The notes: generated by a model not told the origin, from the letters alone. 64,000 nucleotides of DNA from JBAZHE01 sp964547855 (GCA_964547855.1 CAZJPG010000005.1:14998-78997); one strand, 5' to 3'. Shown: positions 43,248-52,652, counted from the stretch's first letter. Made by a program: numbers and translations.

Positions 43248-43721
43248 CTATTTTTGTTCTTTGCTTCTCTTTCCTCGTACTAATTCATTCAAAGTATCTA
43301 CGAAATCCTCAGCATCCTTGAAAGACTGGTACACAGAGGCAAATCTTATATAAGCTACTATATCCATTTCTTTAAGATGTTCCATGACTATCTTGCCGAC
43401 CTCACTGGATGGAACTTCACTCTTACGCAACTGTTGTATGTCCCTTTCTATGTTATGGACCAATTTCTTGAAGTCGTCATCGGACACTGGTCTCTTTTCC
43501 AAGGCCTTCTTAAGACCGGAAATGAGTTTGTCTCGGCTATACGTCTCTTTCTCGTTATTACGCTTAAGGACTGTAAGGTCCAAAATTTCCATTTCTTCGA
43601 AGGTCGAGAACCTGAAACCGCATTTTTCGCACTCCCTTCTTCTTCTAATAGAAAGACCGTCGGTGGCGACCCTAGAATCTATTACTTTGGTATCGTCATG
43701 ATAACAGATTGGACACTTCAT
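43248..43721 (-). CDS. nrdR: transcriptional repressor NrdR
   Basis: 157 residues. N-terminal zinc ribbon CPIC...RRRECEKCGFRFSTFE near 3-42, then an ATP-cone (VLKRNNEKETYSRDKLISGL near 52-71). Senses (d)ATP and represses RNR genes. It lies directly upstream of nrdD on the same strand, and a promoter with an NrdR-box-like site precedes it, so it probably controls itself and the whole nrd unit. Confidence 0.96.
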   Translation of the reverse strand: MKCPICYHDDTKVIDSRVATDGLSIRRRRECEKCGFRFSTFEEMEILDLTVLKRNNEKETYSRDKLISGLKKALEKRPVSDDDFKKLVHNIERDIQQLRKSEVPSSEVGKIVMEHLKEMDIVAYIRFASVYQSFKDAEDFVDTLNELVRGKRSKEQK

Positions 43722-43801
43722 ATTTGGGTTTTAGGCTAAAAATCGCTAAGATGGTGGGGAAATTGACAACTGCTATATTTTGTATCGTGATATTGTTTCA
43801 C

Positions 43802-43817
43802 ACCCAACATCTTGTGG
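43802..43817 (-). promoter_or_regulatory. putative NrdR box
   Basis: ACCCAACATCTTGTGG (plus strand) matches 12 of 16 bases of an ACACAATATATTGTGT-type box. It covers about +5 to +20 of the nrdR promoter, a repressing position. A poorer half site (ATATTTTGT) lies about three turns further downstream, near 43775-43783. Confidence 0.5.
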
Positions 43818-43827
43818 TACTATTTAT

Positions 43828-43856
43828 ATTATACACCTAAAAAAAACCGTGGTCAA
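43828..43856 (-). promoter_or_regulatory. promoter of nrdR-nrdD-nrdG
   Basis: TTGACC (43851-43856), 17 bp, TATAAT (43828-43833) on the minus strand. Confidence 0.8.
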
Positions 43857-44073
43857 TCTCCTCTCCCCACGTTTTTTTATATGAAAGTTAGCCCAGTAAA
43901 CAGCCAAAATATTTATCCACAGGCTGACATAGAATACTTAATCCATGATCAAACCCATCAACGGAGGATAACACAGTAAAAAATCCATCCAGAGGCTTTT
44001 GTCTGTAACGTCTCTAATTAAATTATGTATATTTATATATAATAATATTGTAGGGCAAAACGATAAAAAAAGG
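43857..44073. other. AT-rich intergenic region with one DnaA-box sequence
   Basis: No gene. Together with the flanking promoter regions this forms a 408-nt gap. One TTATCCACA (43913-43921) matches the DnaA box, but there is no cluster. Confidence 0.5.
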
Positions 44074-44101
44074 TGGACAATTAATCTGTTTATACTATAA
44101 T
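44074..44101 (+). promoter_or_regulatory. promoter of the 44130 gene
   Basis: TGGACA (44074-44079), 16 bp, TATAAT (44096-44101), 28 nt before the ATG. Confidence 0.65.
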
Positions 44102-44129
44102 AAGACATATAAGAAAAATAAGAAGCGCT

Positions 44130-45542
44130 ATGTTAAAACCCTTCAAAAAGATCGCCTTATCATCAATGATCCTCGTCGGGATCGTCTCCTATGGAATAGG
44201 AGCCTTTGCCCAAGACGAACCAGATCCTAACTTTAATCCAAGTTATATAATAAGCGATGCCGAGATACTGGACTACAACTCCATGACCAAGGAGGAGATC
44301 CAGGCCTTCTTGGAATCCAAGGATAGTTATCTGGCCAACTATTCAGCCACTAACCCTTACACCGGCGAGACCGAGACCGTCGCCGAGATAATCTATGGGC
44401 GCTGTCAGGCCAACTTGATCAGTCCAAAGTTCGTCCTTGTCCTTTTACAGAAAGAACAGGGGTTGATCGAGGACGAATCCCCTTCTCAAGGGTCCTTGGA
44501 TTGGGCTACTGGCTACGGCTGTCCTGATGGCGGTGGTTGCAATGCCCGCTGGCAAGGCATCTGGAAACAGATCAATAGCGCTACGCTCCAATTCTACGAT
44601 TATATAGAAAACCCGACCGATTACACCTACCAAAAAGATAAGACCTATACTTTTAGCAATAAATACTCCACAACTATCCAGGGAAGTGTCTCTGTCACCC
44701 CTTATAACAACGCGACTGCCGCCCTCTACAACTACACCCCTCACGTCTTTAACGGCAACTATAACTTCTGGAAACTCTGGAGCAGATACTTTGCCAAGAC
44801 CTATTACCCAAGCGGATCTTTGCTACAGGCTAAGGGCGAAGGCGGTGTTTGGCTCATTCAGGGTGGTCAAAAACGTCCTTTCACTTCCAAAAGCGCCCTC
44901 ACTTCTCGCTTTGACGAAAACAAGATAATTCAGGTGGACAAGAGCGTCTTAGATAAATACTCGACCGGAGCGCCGATAAAATTCCCTAACTACTCTTTGA
45001 TAAAATCCCCTCGCGGAACGATCTTCTTATTGGTCGATGGGAAAAAAAGAGGCTTTACATCCAGTGCAGTCTTTAAAACTTTCGGCTATAACCCAGAAGA
45101 GGTTATGAATGCCAGTTGGGAAGACATAAATTCCTATATCGACGGCGAACCGCTTTCCGCGACCTCGACCTATCCGATCGGCGCCTTGTTGCAGGACAAG
45201 ACCACGGGTGGCGTTTACTGGGTCGAAGAAGGAATAAAATATCCGCTCCACGACAAAGCCTTGTTGACCTATAAATTCAAGAAAAAGAAGATCATCCCGA
45301 CCGATCCAAAAGATCTTGAGGTCTATCCGACCGGAGCCCCGGTATTATTCGGCGACGGAGAACTCATAACCTCATCAAATACCAAAGCTGTCTATTTGAT
45401 AGATGAAGGCAAGAAGCGCCCATTCTTCTCTGGCGATGTATTCCTTAAACTTGGATACAAATGGGAGAACATCATCAGCGTCTCACCACAGTATTTGAAT
45501 AAATACGAGATCGGAGAACCGATCAAAGAAAGCGACATTTAA
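44130..45542 (+). CDS. secreted protein with lysozyme-like domain and repeat tail
   Basis: 470 residues. Signal peptide 1-27 (IVSYGIGAFAQ). Residues about 35-230 match a muralytic-type domain I know from actinobacterial and CPR proteins: LISPKFVLVLLQKEQGLIED near 95-114 (Glu candidates), ATGYGCPDGGGCNARWQG, ATAALYNYTPH and NFWKLWSRYF. Residues about 230-470 are four repeats of about 55-60 with the pattern G-x-L(L/I)...V-(Y/W)-x-(V/I)...G-x-K-(R/Y)-x-F. The same repeat appears twice in the 54385-55047 protein. Probably a wall-acting enzyme with a wall- or partner-binding tail. Followed after 2 nt by the LigB-like gene. Confidence 0.75.
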   Translation: MLKPFKKIALSSMILVGIVSYGIGAFAQDEPDPNFNPSYIISDAEILDYNSMTKEEIQAFLESKDSYLANYSATNPYTGETETVAEIIYGRCQANLISPKFVLVLLQKEQGLIEDESPSQGSLDWATGYGCPDGGGCNARWQGIWKQINSATLQFYDYIENPTDYTYQKDKTYTFSNKYSTTIQGSVSVTPYNNATAALYNYTPHVFNGNYNFWKLWSRYFAKTYYPSGSLLQAKGEGGVWLIQGGQKRPFTSKSALTSRFDENKIIQVDKSVLDKYSTGAPIKFPNYSLIKSPRGTIFLLVDGKKRGFTSSAVFKTFGYNPEEVMNASWEDINSYIDGEPLSATSTYPIGALLQDKTTGGVYWVEEGIKYPLHDKALLTYKFKKKKIIPTDPKDLEVYPTGAPVLFGDGELITSSNTKAVYLIDEGKKRPFFSGDVFLKLGYKWENIISVSPQYLNKYEIGEPIKESDI

Positions 45543-45544
45543 TT

Positions 45545-46342
45545 ATGCCTATAAGCTTCGCGGCCATAGCTCCCCACTCCCCAATACTCGTACCGACGAT
45601 CGGCAAAGAGAACATCTCTAGCCTATCGAAAACGATAAAAACCTACGAAAAGATGGGCGAGCTATTGTCTTCGGTCGAAACGGACGCCGTAATGATCATC
45701 TCTCCACACGGCAAAAAAGAAGGCCCAAAGATCGGACTATGGGTCGCCCCAGAACTTAAAGTCAATTTTGAAGAGTTCGGCGACTTCTCCTCGAAGATAG
45801 ACATCGCCAACGATTTGGCCGTAGCCGAAACCATCAGATCGTCATTGCTTGAAAGCGAGTCATTAAAAGCTATAAACGGGCCGGTGATGAATTTCGGCTT
45901 CGGTGTTCCGGCATTCCTGTTGTTAAAAGACAAGAAAGACGTAAAAGCCATTTCCATAAACTCTTCCTCTGCTACCGCCAAAGAACATTTCGAGATCGGA
46001 GCGATCATTGGCAAAGCCTTGGAAAAAGAAAAGAAGAATATCGGCATAGTCGCCTCCTGCGACCTATCGCACCGCCTAACAAAATCATCGCCAGCCGGAT
46101 TCTCTCCTAAGGGACAAAAATTCGACTTACGAGTCATTGACCTGATACACGAGAAAAGAATAGAAGACCTTTTGAATATAGATGACAAGCTAGTCGAAGA
46201 GGCCAAGCCTTGCGGGCTTAAACCGATCATGATGCTCTTCGGCATACTTTACGGCGCCGGAGCTGACTGGGAAATGTCTTCATCGACCTATGAATCGCCA
46301 TTCGGCGTCGGCTACCTAACAGCTTTACTTCCTACAAAATAA
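45545..46342 (+). CDS. LigB / MEMO-like domain protein
   Basis: 265 residues. Extradiol-dioxygenase class III subunit B fold: FAAIAPHSPILVP with His11 near 5-17, ISPHGKKEGP near 52-61, ASCDLSHRL near 175, and the late FGVGYLTALLP. The family includes ring-cleaving dioxygenases and the MEMO-type proteins of the AmmeMemoRadiSam group. No aromatic degradation genes are present, so a MEMO-like role is likelier; substrate unknown. Confidence 0.8.
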   Translation: MPISFAAIAPHSPILVPTIGKENISSLSKTIKTYEKMGELLSSVETDAVMIISPHGKKEGPKIGLWVAPELKVNFEEFGDFSSKIDIANDLAVAETIRSSLLESESLKAINGPVMNFGFGVPAFLLLKDKKDVKAISINSSSATAKEHFEIGAIIGKALEKEKKNIGIVASCDLSHRLTKSSPAGFSPKGQKFDLRVIDLIHEKRIEDLLNIDDKLVEEAKPCGLKPIMMLFGILYGAGADWEMSSSTYESPFGVGYLTALLPTK

Positions 46343-46369
46343 AACAACCCATCGCTGGGTTGTTTTTTT
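46341..46369 (+). terminator. intrinsic terminator
   Basis: AAAACAACCC pairs with GGGTTGTTTT around a 6-nt loop, with a T-run. Confidence 0.9.
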
Positions 46370-46414
46370 ATATTATCGAAACAGTAAAAATGGCATCTAT
46401 TCTCTATTCTCTAT

Positions 46415-46711
46415 TCAATCTTCAGTCTTCCCCTTCGCCTTATTTGCCACCACTTTAAAAAAATATTTCCACCTATCACCGCTCTGGCAAAGCTCTTTGG
46501 TGTCATTTAGGCATATCTCTACGAAATCTTTGGGATTATCTTTACATATCTTAAAGACAGAACCCCTTTTAAAAGCCGGTATGCCCAGCTCTTTTATGAC
46601 GCGCAAAGCCAAATCCTGCCACTGGTAGGCTGGCGGCTTCTTCTCTTGAGGCCTAGGAACGGAAAACAGTGACCCCAGGCTTTGAAAACCATCATCTTTC
46701 TTGACATTCAT
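46415..46711 (-). CDS. small soluble protein of unknown function
   Basis: 98 residues, basic, with VIKELGIPAFKRGSVFKICKDN near 37-58, DFVEICLNDTKELC near 62-75 and a Lys-rich end. The middle looks helical and conserved-like (WRYFFKV). Probable real gene by composition; seen by itself between two plus-strand units. No family recognised. Confidence 0.6.
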   Translation of the reverse strand: MNVKKDDGFQSLGSLFSVPRPQEKKPPAYQWQDLALRVIKELGIPAFKRGSVFKICKDNPKDFVEICLNDTKELCQSGDRWKYFFKVVANKAKGKTED

Positions 46712-46791
46712 AGGGATTATTTGCCTTTTGTCTATTTTAGTATTATTATAATAATTTAGCGAAAATATAATAAAAAATCAAATACATATAT

Positions 46792-47286
46792 ATGGCTAAA
46801 ATATTGGATATAATCCTCAATCCGAATTCAGTGCTTCGCATGACCGCCAAAGAGATAGAAAAAAAGGACATAACCTCTCCCCAAATGCGTGAGTTGGCAG
46901 AAGACATGTTTCAGACCATGATGGAGAAAGATGGCGTCGGCTTAGCCGCCCCACAGATCGGAAAAAGCATAAGATTGGTCGTCATTCACACCAAAGAAGG
47001 TAGTCTTTTCCTTTTCAATCCTAAAATAATAAAAAAATCCATCCTTAAAGAATGGGACGAGGAAGGCTGTCTTTCTGTACCGATGTATTTTGGTGAGGTA
47101 AAAAGACACCGATCGGTGACTTGTAGCTTTTTCGATGAGAACGGAGAAAAACGCAAGGTTACGGCCCACGGTCTATTGGCTAGAGTCATGCAACACGAGA
47201 TCGATCACCTTGACGGCATACTATTCATAGATAAAGCGAAGAACGTCAAAAAATTAGATGAAGCCGAAGTCAAAGAGGAGGATTAA
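46792..47286 (+). CDS. def: peptide deformylase
   Basis: 164 residues. Removes the formyl group from new proteins. Three motifs intact: GVGLAAPQIG near 43-52, EEGCLSVP near 84-91 (Cys ligand), and QHEIDHLDG near 132-140 (two His ligands, Glu catalytic). Its stop is 1 nt from that of the convergent dedA gene. Works with Fmt, encoded nearby. Confidence 0.97.
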   Translation: MAKILDIILNPNSVLRMTAKEIEKKDITSPQMRELAEDMFQTMMEKDGVGLAAPQIGKSIRLVVIHTKEGSLFLFNPKIIKKSILKEWDEEGCLSVPMYFGEVKRHRSVTCSFFDENGEKRKVTAHGLLARVMQHEIDHLDGILFIDKAKNVKKLDEAEVKEED

Positions 47287-47287
47287 T

Positions 47288-47947
47288 TCACTCCCCTTTC
47301 TTTTTCTTACTCCTTTTTCGTATAACCAAAAAGACCACGAAACAAATTCCCACCACCGCTCCGGTATAAGTTATCTGATGATAATACGATGCTAACAAAG
47401 CCTGATTAGCCCCGAAAAAATAACCCAAGGCGGCCAAGATGGAATTCCAGATCGCCGAACCCAAGATCGTATAAAATATAAAACTTCCGAAGTTCATTTT
47501 AGCAAAACCAGCCGGAAGCGATATGAGCTGTCTGACGACCGGCACCAAACGACCGATCAAAGTCGAGATGTTGCCATATTTCAAAAAATATTCCTCGGCT
47601 TTCTTGACCTTATTGGAATCTATCATCAAAAGCTTCATGAGGCGATGATCGGCCAATTTACAGACTAGTGCCCGACCAAGATATAAAGCTATGATATAGT
47701 TAAAAGTAGCCCCGATGACACTACCGACGACGCCGGACACGATAACCAGCCAAATATTCATCTCGCCCCTAGAGGCCAAATAAGCCGCTGGCGTTATCAC
47801 GACTTCCGACGGAAACGGGATAAAAGAACTTTCTATAGCCATCAAAGCGATAATGCCCTTATAGCCCATCTGACCGAATAGTCCCAAAAAATAGTTTATC
47901 AAATCCATAAAATTGTTTTTTACACTGTATTCAAGATAACATCCCAA
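47288..47947 (-). CDS. DedA family membrane protein
   Basis: 219 residues with about five hydrophobic segments. SNARE-associated/DedA signature: ESSFIPFPSEVVITPAAYLA near 40-59 and a GRLVPVVRQLISLPAGFAKM block near 135-155. Family members flip undecaprenyl phosphate or phosphatidylethanolamine or support membrane potential; here a lipid-carrier role would fit UppP. Start chosen at 47947; a later Met (residue 13, MDLINYF) also fits. Confidence 0.88.
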   Translation of the reverse strand: MGCYLEYSVKNNFMDLINYFLGLFGQMGYKGIIALMAIESSFIPFPSEVVITPAAYLASRGEMNIWLVIVSGVVGSVIGATFNYIIALYLGRALVCKLADHRLMKLLMIDSNKVKKAEEYFLKYGNISTLIGRLVPVVRQLISLPAGFAKMNFGSFIFYTILGSAIWNSILAALGYFFGANQALLASYYHQITYTGAVVGICFVVFLVIRKRSKKKKGE

Positions 47948-47978
47948 AACAAAAACGGCAAACCCAACAGGTTCACCG

Positions 47979-48218
47979 TTAAAAAAGCTTAGTCTTGCCG
48001 CACTTTGGCATCTTCCTTTTACGGTTGCCGTGCCTTAGCCGATCGATAAAGAGCGAGCAAGCGCCGACCAATTCATGAAAATTGCCGTAGTCGAGCACTG
48101 AAGGATCATACGCATTGAAATAATCACACTTTCGACAGATGTCGACTGGGACAAATGGTCTGGCCTGAAATACTGTCGGAGTCAAATCTGACTCTGTTAG
48201 TTCTTGGCTCATAACCAC
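47979..48218 (-). CDS. small Cys-containing protein of unknown function
   Basis: 79 residues. Residues CRKCDYFNAYDP near 28-39, a later Cys near 53 and CGKTKLF at the end could form a zinc-finger-like site. Basic C-terminus with RLRHGNRKRKMPK. Stands alone upstream of fmt on the opposite strand. Probably real by Cys spacing. Confidence 0.5.
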   Translation of the reverse strand: MVMSQELTESDLTPTVFQARPFVPVDICRKCDYFNAYDPSVLDYGNFHELVGACSLFIDRLRHGNRKRKMPKCGKTKLF

Positions 48219-48295
48219 AACCCCCGATCTTAAAGAACGATGATGGGACTGAAATATTTTCTAAACATTAAAATATATTTAAATTTTTGTCAAAT

Positions 48296-49249
48296 ATGCA
48301 GCAAAAGTTAACGACCGTATTCTTAGGCAGCCCCGACTTTGCCGTACCCTCTTTATCAGCTCTAGCCAGCGACGAAAGATTTAAGATAGCCGCCGTCATA
48401 ACCCAGCCAGACAAACCGGCCGGACGCGGACAGACCATGACTCCTCCGCCAGTCAAAAAATTCGCCATGGAGCGCGGCTTCGATGTCTGGCAGCCAACTA
48501 AATTAAGAGAGGTCAAAGAAAAACTCGAAGCTCTCTCCCCTGATCTTTTGGTCGTAGTCGCTTATGGTAAATTAGTGCCGAAAGATATTCTGTCCATACC
48601 GAAATATGGTTGCGTCAACGTTCACGGATCGATACTTCCTCGTTATAGAGGTGCGGCCGTCCTTCAGGCCCCGATACTTAACGGCGACGACAAGACCGGC
48701 GCGACGATCATGTTAATGGATGAGGGCTTGGACACCGGACCATTGCTCAAGATCGTAGAGATGCCCCTAAACGGCACGGAGAACCTCGAAAACGTCCATG
48801 ACGAGCTGTCGAAACTGGGGGCGAATGAATTACCACAGACTTTGATCGACTACACAGAGGGCAAAATAGAGCCTCAAGTTCAAAACGGCCCATCCTCATA
48901 TTATAAAGAGATCAAAAAAGAAGACGGAAAGATCGATTGGTCTAAGCCGGCGTCCGAGATAGAAAGAATGGTCCGAGCCTACACCCCTTGGCCGGGAGTC
49001 TTCGGACAATTAGCGATCAAACAGGAAGAATTGAAGATCGTAAAAATATTAAAAGTCGATAGTAATATTTTAAAAACGGAAGAATTCCAAACCGGAGAGA
49101 TATTTCAAGAAGGGAAAAAGCTGGCCGTTAAGTGCGGTGATGGCGCTCTAGTCATAGAAAAGTTGCAAATGGAAGGCGGGAAACCATTGCCAGCAGAAGA
49201 ATTCCTGCGCGGACATGCCGACATCGTCGGAAAGAAGTTCGTCATATAA
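48296..49249 (+). CDS. fmt: methionyl-tRNA formyltransferase
   Basis: 317 residues from the ATG at 48296. Formylates Met-tRNA-fMet. VFLGSPDFAVPSL near 7-19; the catalytic block HGSILPRYRGAAVLQAPI near 105-122; the Asp of LMDEGLDTGP near 140; C-terminal Fmt-C domain with KIDWSKPASEIERMVRAY. Pairs functionally with def. Confidence 0.97.
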   Translation: MQQKLTTVFLGSPDFAVPSLSALASDERFKIAAVITQPDKPAGRGQTMTPPPVKKFAMERGFDVWQPTKLREVKEKLEALSPDLLVVVAYGKLVPKDILSIPKYGCVNVHGSILPRYRGAAVLQAPILNGDDKTGATIMLMDEGLDTGPLLKIVEMPLNGTENLENVHDELSKLGANELPQTLIDYTEGKIEPQVQNGPSSYYKEIKKEDGKIDWSKPASEIERMVRAYTPWPGVFGQLAIKQEELKIVKILKVDSNILKTEEFQTGEIFQEGKKLAVKCGDGALVIEKLQMEGGKPLPAEEFLRGHADIVGKKFVI

Positions 49250-49267
49250 AAGACAAGACCATATTTT

Positions 49268-49310
49268 AAAAGCCTCTGACCTAAAAAGGATCAGAGGCTT
49301 TTGTTTTTTT
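49268..49310. terminator. terminator between convergent fmt and the Fn3 gene
   Basis: AAAAGCCTCTGA pairs with TCAGAGGCTTTT around 11 nt, with T-rich sequence on the plus side. Confidence 0.85.
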
Positions 49311-49326
49311 GAATTTCCTTGATCGA

Positions 49327-52041
49327 CTATTGAGCGATCACAGTCGCGATGTTGGAATAATCGGAATAGAAATAATATCCGCCATTACCCTCGACCGCAT
49401 TTCTAACGCGATAGCTATACTCCGTACCGATCTCAACGCTTTGATCGGAATAGTTGGTCGTATTCGGAGAGAGTCTTGCTATCTCATAGAAAGATGATCC
49501 ATTATCGCTCCTCTCGACGTAGAAATGGACTTCATCGCTACTCGTATCCACCCAACTCAAATTCACGCTACCAGCCGAAGAAGACGCCGCCAAGTCGCTA
49601 GGCGCCGTAGTCGGCGGAGCATCGACGTTAGTGGCGCTTATGGACTCGGAATAATCGGAATAGAAAGGAACTCCATCGACCATCATCAACGCCCTGACAC
49701 GATAGTAGTATGTCTGACTCGGTTCAAGATCGGAGTCTGAGATCATAAAGCCATTTTCACCAACGAAAGTTATCGGGAAGAATTCAGAGCCATCGAAACT
49801 TTTCTCCACCCAATAACCAGTCTCGTTATTGGCATTATCGGTCCAATAGATATCGATCTGATACCAAGGCTGGGTAACCGACCAAAGATCGGACGGAGCG
49901 GCTATGTACGGAGCGACCAAGGTCGTCGCATTGGCGATATTGGAATAGGCCGAATAAAATATCTCGCTGCCACCAGTGCTCTTGGCCTTAACCCTAAAAT
50001 AATACGTGGATCCACCACTAAGACCGGAAACGAAATAAGTCGAAACATCGGCCCCGACCTCGGCGATCTTGAAGAAATGCGTCCCATCGGAACTTCTCTC
50101 GATATCGAAGCCAGCCTCATTCGAAGAATTATCAGACCAAGACAGATCAAGATCATAATAAGAGACATTCGATACTGTTAAGACCGAAGGGGCGACAAGA
50201 CCAGCCCAAGCCTCGGTACTGGTCGAGACGATAGAGGTGTAGGACGAATAAATTGTCTGACCACTCTCCTCTTTCTTGGCTCTGATGCGATAATAATAAT
50301 TCGTGTTAGAGACCAATCCTTGATCTTGATAAGAAGTGGCATCCGGGCCGACGCTAGCGATGATGGAGAAATTAACCCCATTGATGCTTCTCTCGATGGA
50401 GAATCCCGTCTCGTTAGTGGCATTATCCTGCCAAGAAAGGTCTATCTCCGAATAAGACGCGGCACTTGCGGCCAAAAGGGAAGGCGTGGCCACAGTGACC
50501 GAAATGGTCGAAGCATTGGCCGTATTGGAGTAGCTGGAAAGGACTTCCTCGCCGCCATCTTCTTTGTAGGCCATGACCCGATAATAATAGATAGTCCCGG
50601 AATCAAGTCCCGAATCGACATAAGACACGGAATCGGCACCAAGGTCGGCTATCCTCGAAAAACTCGTCCCATTCAAACTTCTCTCTAAATAATAACCAAG
50701 CTCATCGACGGCATTATCGCTCCAAGAAAGTTCGATCGCCGAAGACGAAGATGCCACGGCCACCAACGACGATGGTGCGACCAAAGGAGATGCTTCGGTC
50801 GAAGCGACTGAAGATTCTGTGAATGTCGAGAAATAAAAAACACCGCCGACCACCGAATAAGCTCTCACTCGGTAATAATAGGCAGTGTCAGGAACAAGAC
50901 TCTCATCTTGATATGTCACGACATCGCTCGCGACTTGGGCTATCTGGGAGAAATCGACATTATTCAAACTCCTCTCGATGGCAAAGCCGGTCTCATTACT
51001 AGAATTGTCGCTCCAAGATAAATCTATCTCAGAATAAGAAACAGGCGTAAGCGATAAAGCGGAAGGAGCGTTCAACGGATAAGACAATGTCGTGTCGGAC
51101 ACTATCTTAGTATAAGCGGAATACACAGTCGAAGAGGCGTCCTCTCTGTAGGCCCGAACTCGATAATAGTAAACCTTGTCAGCGACCAATCCGGTATTGG
51201 AATAGGTCGTGGCATCGGCCGCCACTTGCGCCACCTGGCTAAAGGTGAAACCATTCAAACTTCTTTCGATAAGGAAACCACTCTCATCGGAAGAATTATC
51301 ACTCCACGAAAGATCGATCTGCGAATAAGATGCGGCATTCACCGACAAAGAGCTGGGCGAAGACAATGGCGAACTTGGAGTCGCTGTCTTGTCGCGGTTG
51401 GAATAATCCGAATAGACAGTATAAAGACCGTCCTCACGGTAAGCCCTAACACGATAATAATATGTCGTTTTCGGAGACAGACCAGAATCGGAATAAGACA
51501 CCGTGTCAGCCGCCAATGAAGCGACTTCTGAAAAATTATCGCCATCAAGACTTCTCTCGACAATGAAACCGTCTTCGTTGTTGGCATTGTCGGACCAAGC
51601 CAAGGATATACTATCAAAGGCTGTCGCACTGACATTAAGGCCGGATGGCGCGTTCGGTTTTTCCAAGGTCTGTCCAGCCGTGACAGCGCTCTCGGTCGAA
51701 CTATACTTGGAATAAGTTATAGTTCCGCCCGCATCCTCATAAGCCCTGACGCGATAATAATATGTCGTTCCCGGGCTCAATCCTTCATCGACAAGCGATG
51801 TTGTATTGGCCGCGACATTACCGACGGAATAGAAAAAGTTACCATCAAGACTGCCCTCGACGACAAAACCGGTCTCATTGTCGGAATTATCGGTCCAAGT
51901 AACGTTTATTTGCGTATTGGACAGCGGCACCGGCACAAGGTTCGATGGCGCGACCACCTTTTCCTTGGCAGCAGAGACCCCATTCGCACTTAATGCGAAC
52001 AAAGCCAAAACAAAAGAACAAACTAAAAGTTGCTTTCTCAT
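49327..52041 (-). CDS. secreted protein of nine fibronectin type III domains
   Basis: 904 residues from the ATG at 52041. Signal peptide 1-25 ending SANGVSAA. Then nine tandem Fn3 units of about 98-100 residues, each with a hydrophobic-x-L-x-W-x-D-N strand, (F/Y)-x-(I/V)-E-(R/K)-S, and a YYYRVRA strand. No catalytic domain, transmembrane anchor or sorting signal. A likely adhesin or host-contact fibre. The start has GGGGG six nt ahead. An in-frame TTG at 52086 also follows GGAGAGG and would add 15 residues, but the signal peptide fits the ATG. Confidence 0.88.
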   Translation of the reverse strand: MRKQLLVCSFVLALFALSANGVSAAKEKVVAPSNLVPVPLSNTQINVTWTDNSDNETGFVVEGSLDGNFFYSVGNVAANTTSLVDEGLSPGTTYYYRVRAYEDAGGTITYSKYSSTESAVTAGQTLEKPNAPSGLNVSATAFDSISLAWSDNANNEDGFIVERSLDGDNFSEVASLAADTVSYSDSGLSPKTTYYYRVRAYREDGLYTVYSDYSNRDKTATPSSPLSSPSSLSVNAASYSQIDLSWSDNSSDESGFLIERSLNGFTFSQVAQVAADATTYSNTGLVADKVYYYRVRAYREDASSTVYSAYTKIVSDTTLSYPLNAPSALSLTPVSYSEIDLSWSDNSSNETGFAIERSLNNVDFSQIAQVASDVVTYQDESLVPDTAYYYRVRAYSVVGGVFYFSTFTESSVASTEASPLVAPSSLVAVASSSSAIELSWSDNAVDELGYYLERSLNGTSFSRIADLGADSVSYVDSGLDSGTIYYYRVMAYKEDGGEEVLSSYSNTANASTISVTVATPSLLAASAASYSEIDLSWQDNATNETGFSIERSINGVNFSIIASVGPDATSYQDQGLVSNTNYYYRIRAKKEESGQTIYSSYTSIVSTSTEAWAGLVAPSVLTVSNVSYYDLDLSWSDNSSNEAGFDIERSSDGTHFFKIAEVGADVSTYFVSGLSGGSTYYFRVKAKSTGGSEIFYSAYSNIANATTLVAPYIAAPSDLWSVTQPWYQIDIYWTDNANNETGYWVEKSFDGSEFFPITFVGENGFMISDSDLEPSQTYYYRVRALMMVDGVPFYSDYSESISATNVDAPPTTAPSDLAASSSAGSVNLSWVDTSSDEVHFYVERSDNGSSFYEIARLSPNTTNYSDQSVEIGTEYSYRVRNAVEGNGGYYFYSDYSNIATVIAQ

Positions 52042-52298
52042 AATTATCCCCCTAGGCAACCAGGTCAATAAGACCTTAGATGCCAAAATTACCTCTCCTT
52101 AATTATTCATGCCTAAAAAGCCGGCAAACTTTTGGTCTGCCCAAATAGACACGCCATAAAAGACCTGTTCTGCTCGATCGTTTTTCAGAGAATCAGGTCC
52201 AAAAAATATTTTATTAACTTATTAAATTTAAAAAAGAGATGAACTGCTAATTAAAATATAACATCCTCTTTGCTTTTAAAGAAGCTCCTAAAAATACT

Positions 52299-52652
52299 CG
52301 CATAAACAAAAATCTCCGCTTTAAAGCGGAGATGATCTTTTTAAGTTTGACGCAGTTGTCGCGGTCGTTCGGCGCCGGATTGCGCCTCGCTCCCTTGTCC
52401 AATTTGCTTGTCCGCCTTGGGCGGGTTCGACTCCCCACCTTGAATAATCGCATAAACAAAAATCTCCGCTTTGGGCGGAGATGATCTTTTTAAGTTTGAC
52501 GCAGTTGTCGCGGTCGTTCGGCGCCGGATNNNNNNNNNNNNNNNNNNNNNNNNNNNNNNNNNNNNNNNNNNNNNNNNNNNNNNNNNNNNNNNNNNNNNNN
52601 NNNNNNNNNNNNNNNNNNNNNNNNNNNNNCGACTCCCCACCTTGAATAATCG
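52299..52652 (+). repeat. tandem tRNA-derived repeat, unit about 150 bp
   Basis: Unit 1 is 52299-52448; unit 2 starts at 52449 and is nearly identical until the N run; the end of a unit reappears at 52630-52652. Each unit has a hairpin (TCTCCGC...GCGGAGA), a GC-rich middle, a TCCGCCTTGGGCGG palindrome and the T-arm-like GGGTTCGACTCCCC. No plausible protein. The same blocks occur at 32627-32722. Together with 52087-52298 this is a long non-coding stretch. Confidence 0.75.
52530..52629. other. assembly gap, 100 N
   Basis: Exactly 100 N, a placeholder length. If only two units are present, the true missing sequence would be about 47 nt (period about 149); more units would add multiples of about 149. 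Confidence 0.95.

Noticed and set aside
43913..43921. Perfect DnaA box TTATCCACA near the nrd promoter, with a near match TTATCCACC at about 34340
   Set aside because: Single boxes about 9 kb apart with no cluster, no dnaA/dnaN neighbours and no clear unwinding element; not enough for an origin, even though parAB are in the window.
52042..52250. Riboswitch-like hairpins in the leader of the Fn3 gene
   Set aside because: Some paired segments (GGTCT/AGACC) but no consensus of a known riboswitch class, including c-di-GMP types.
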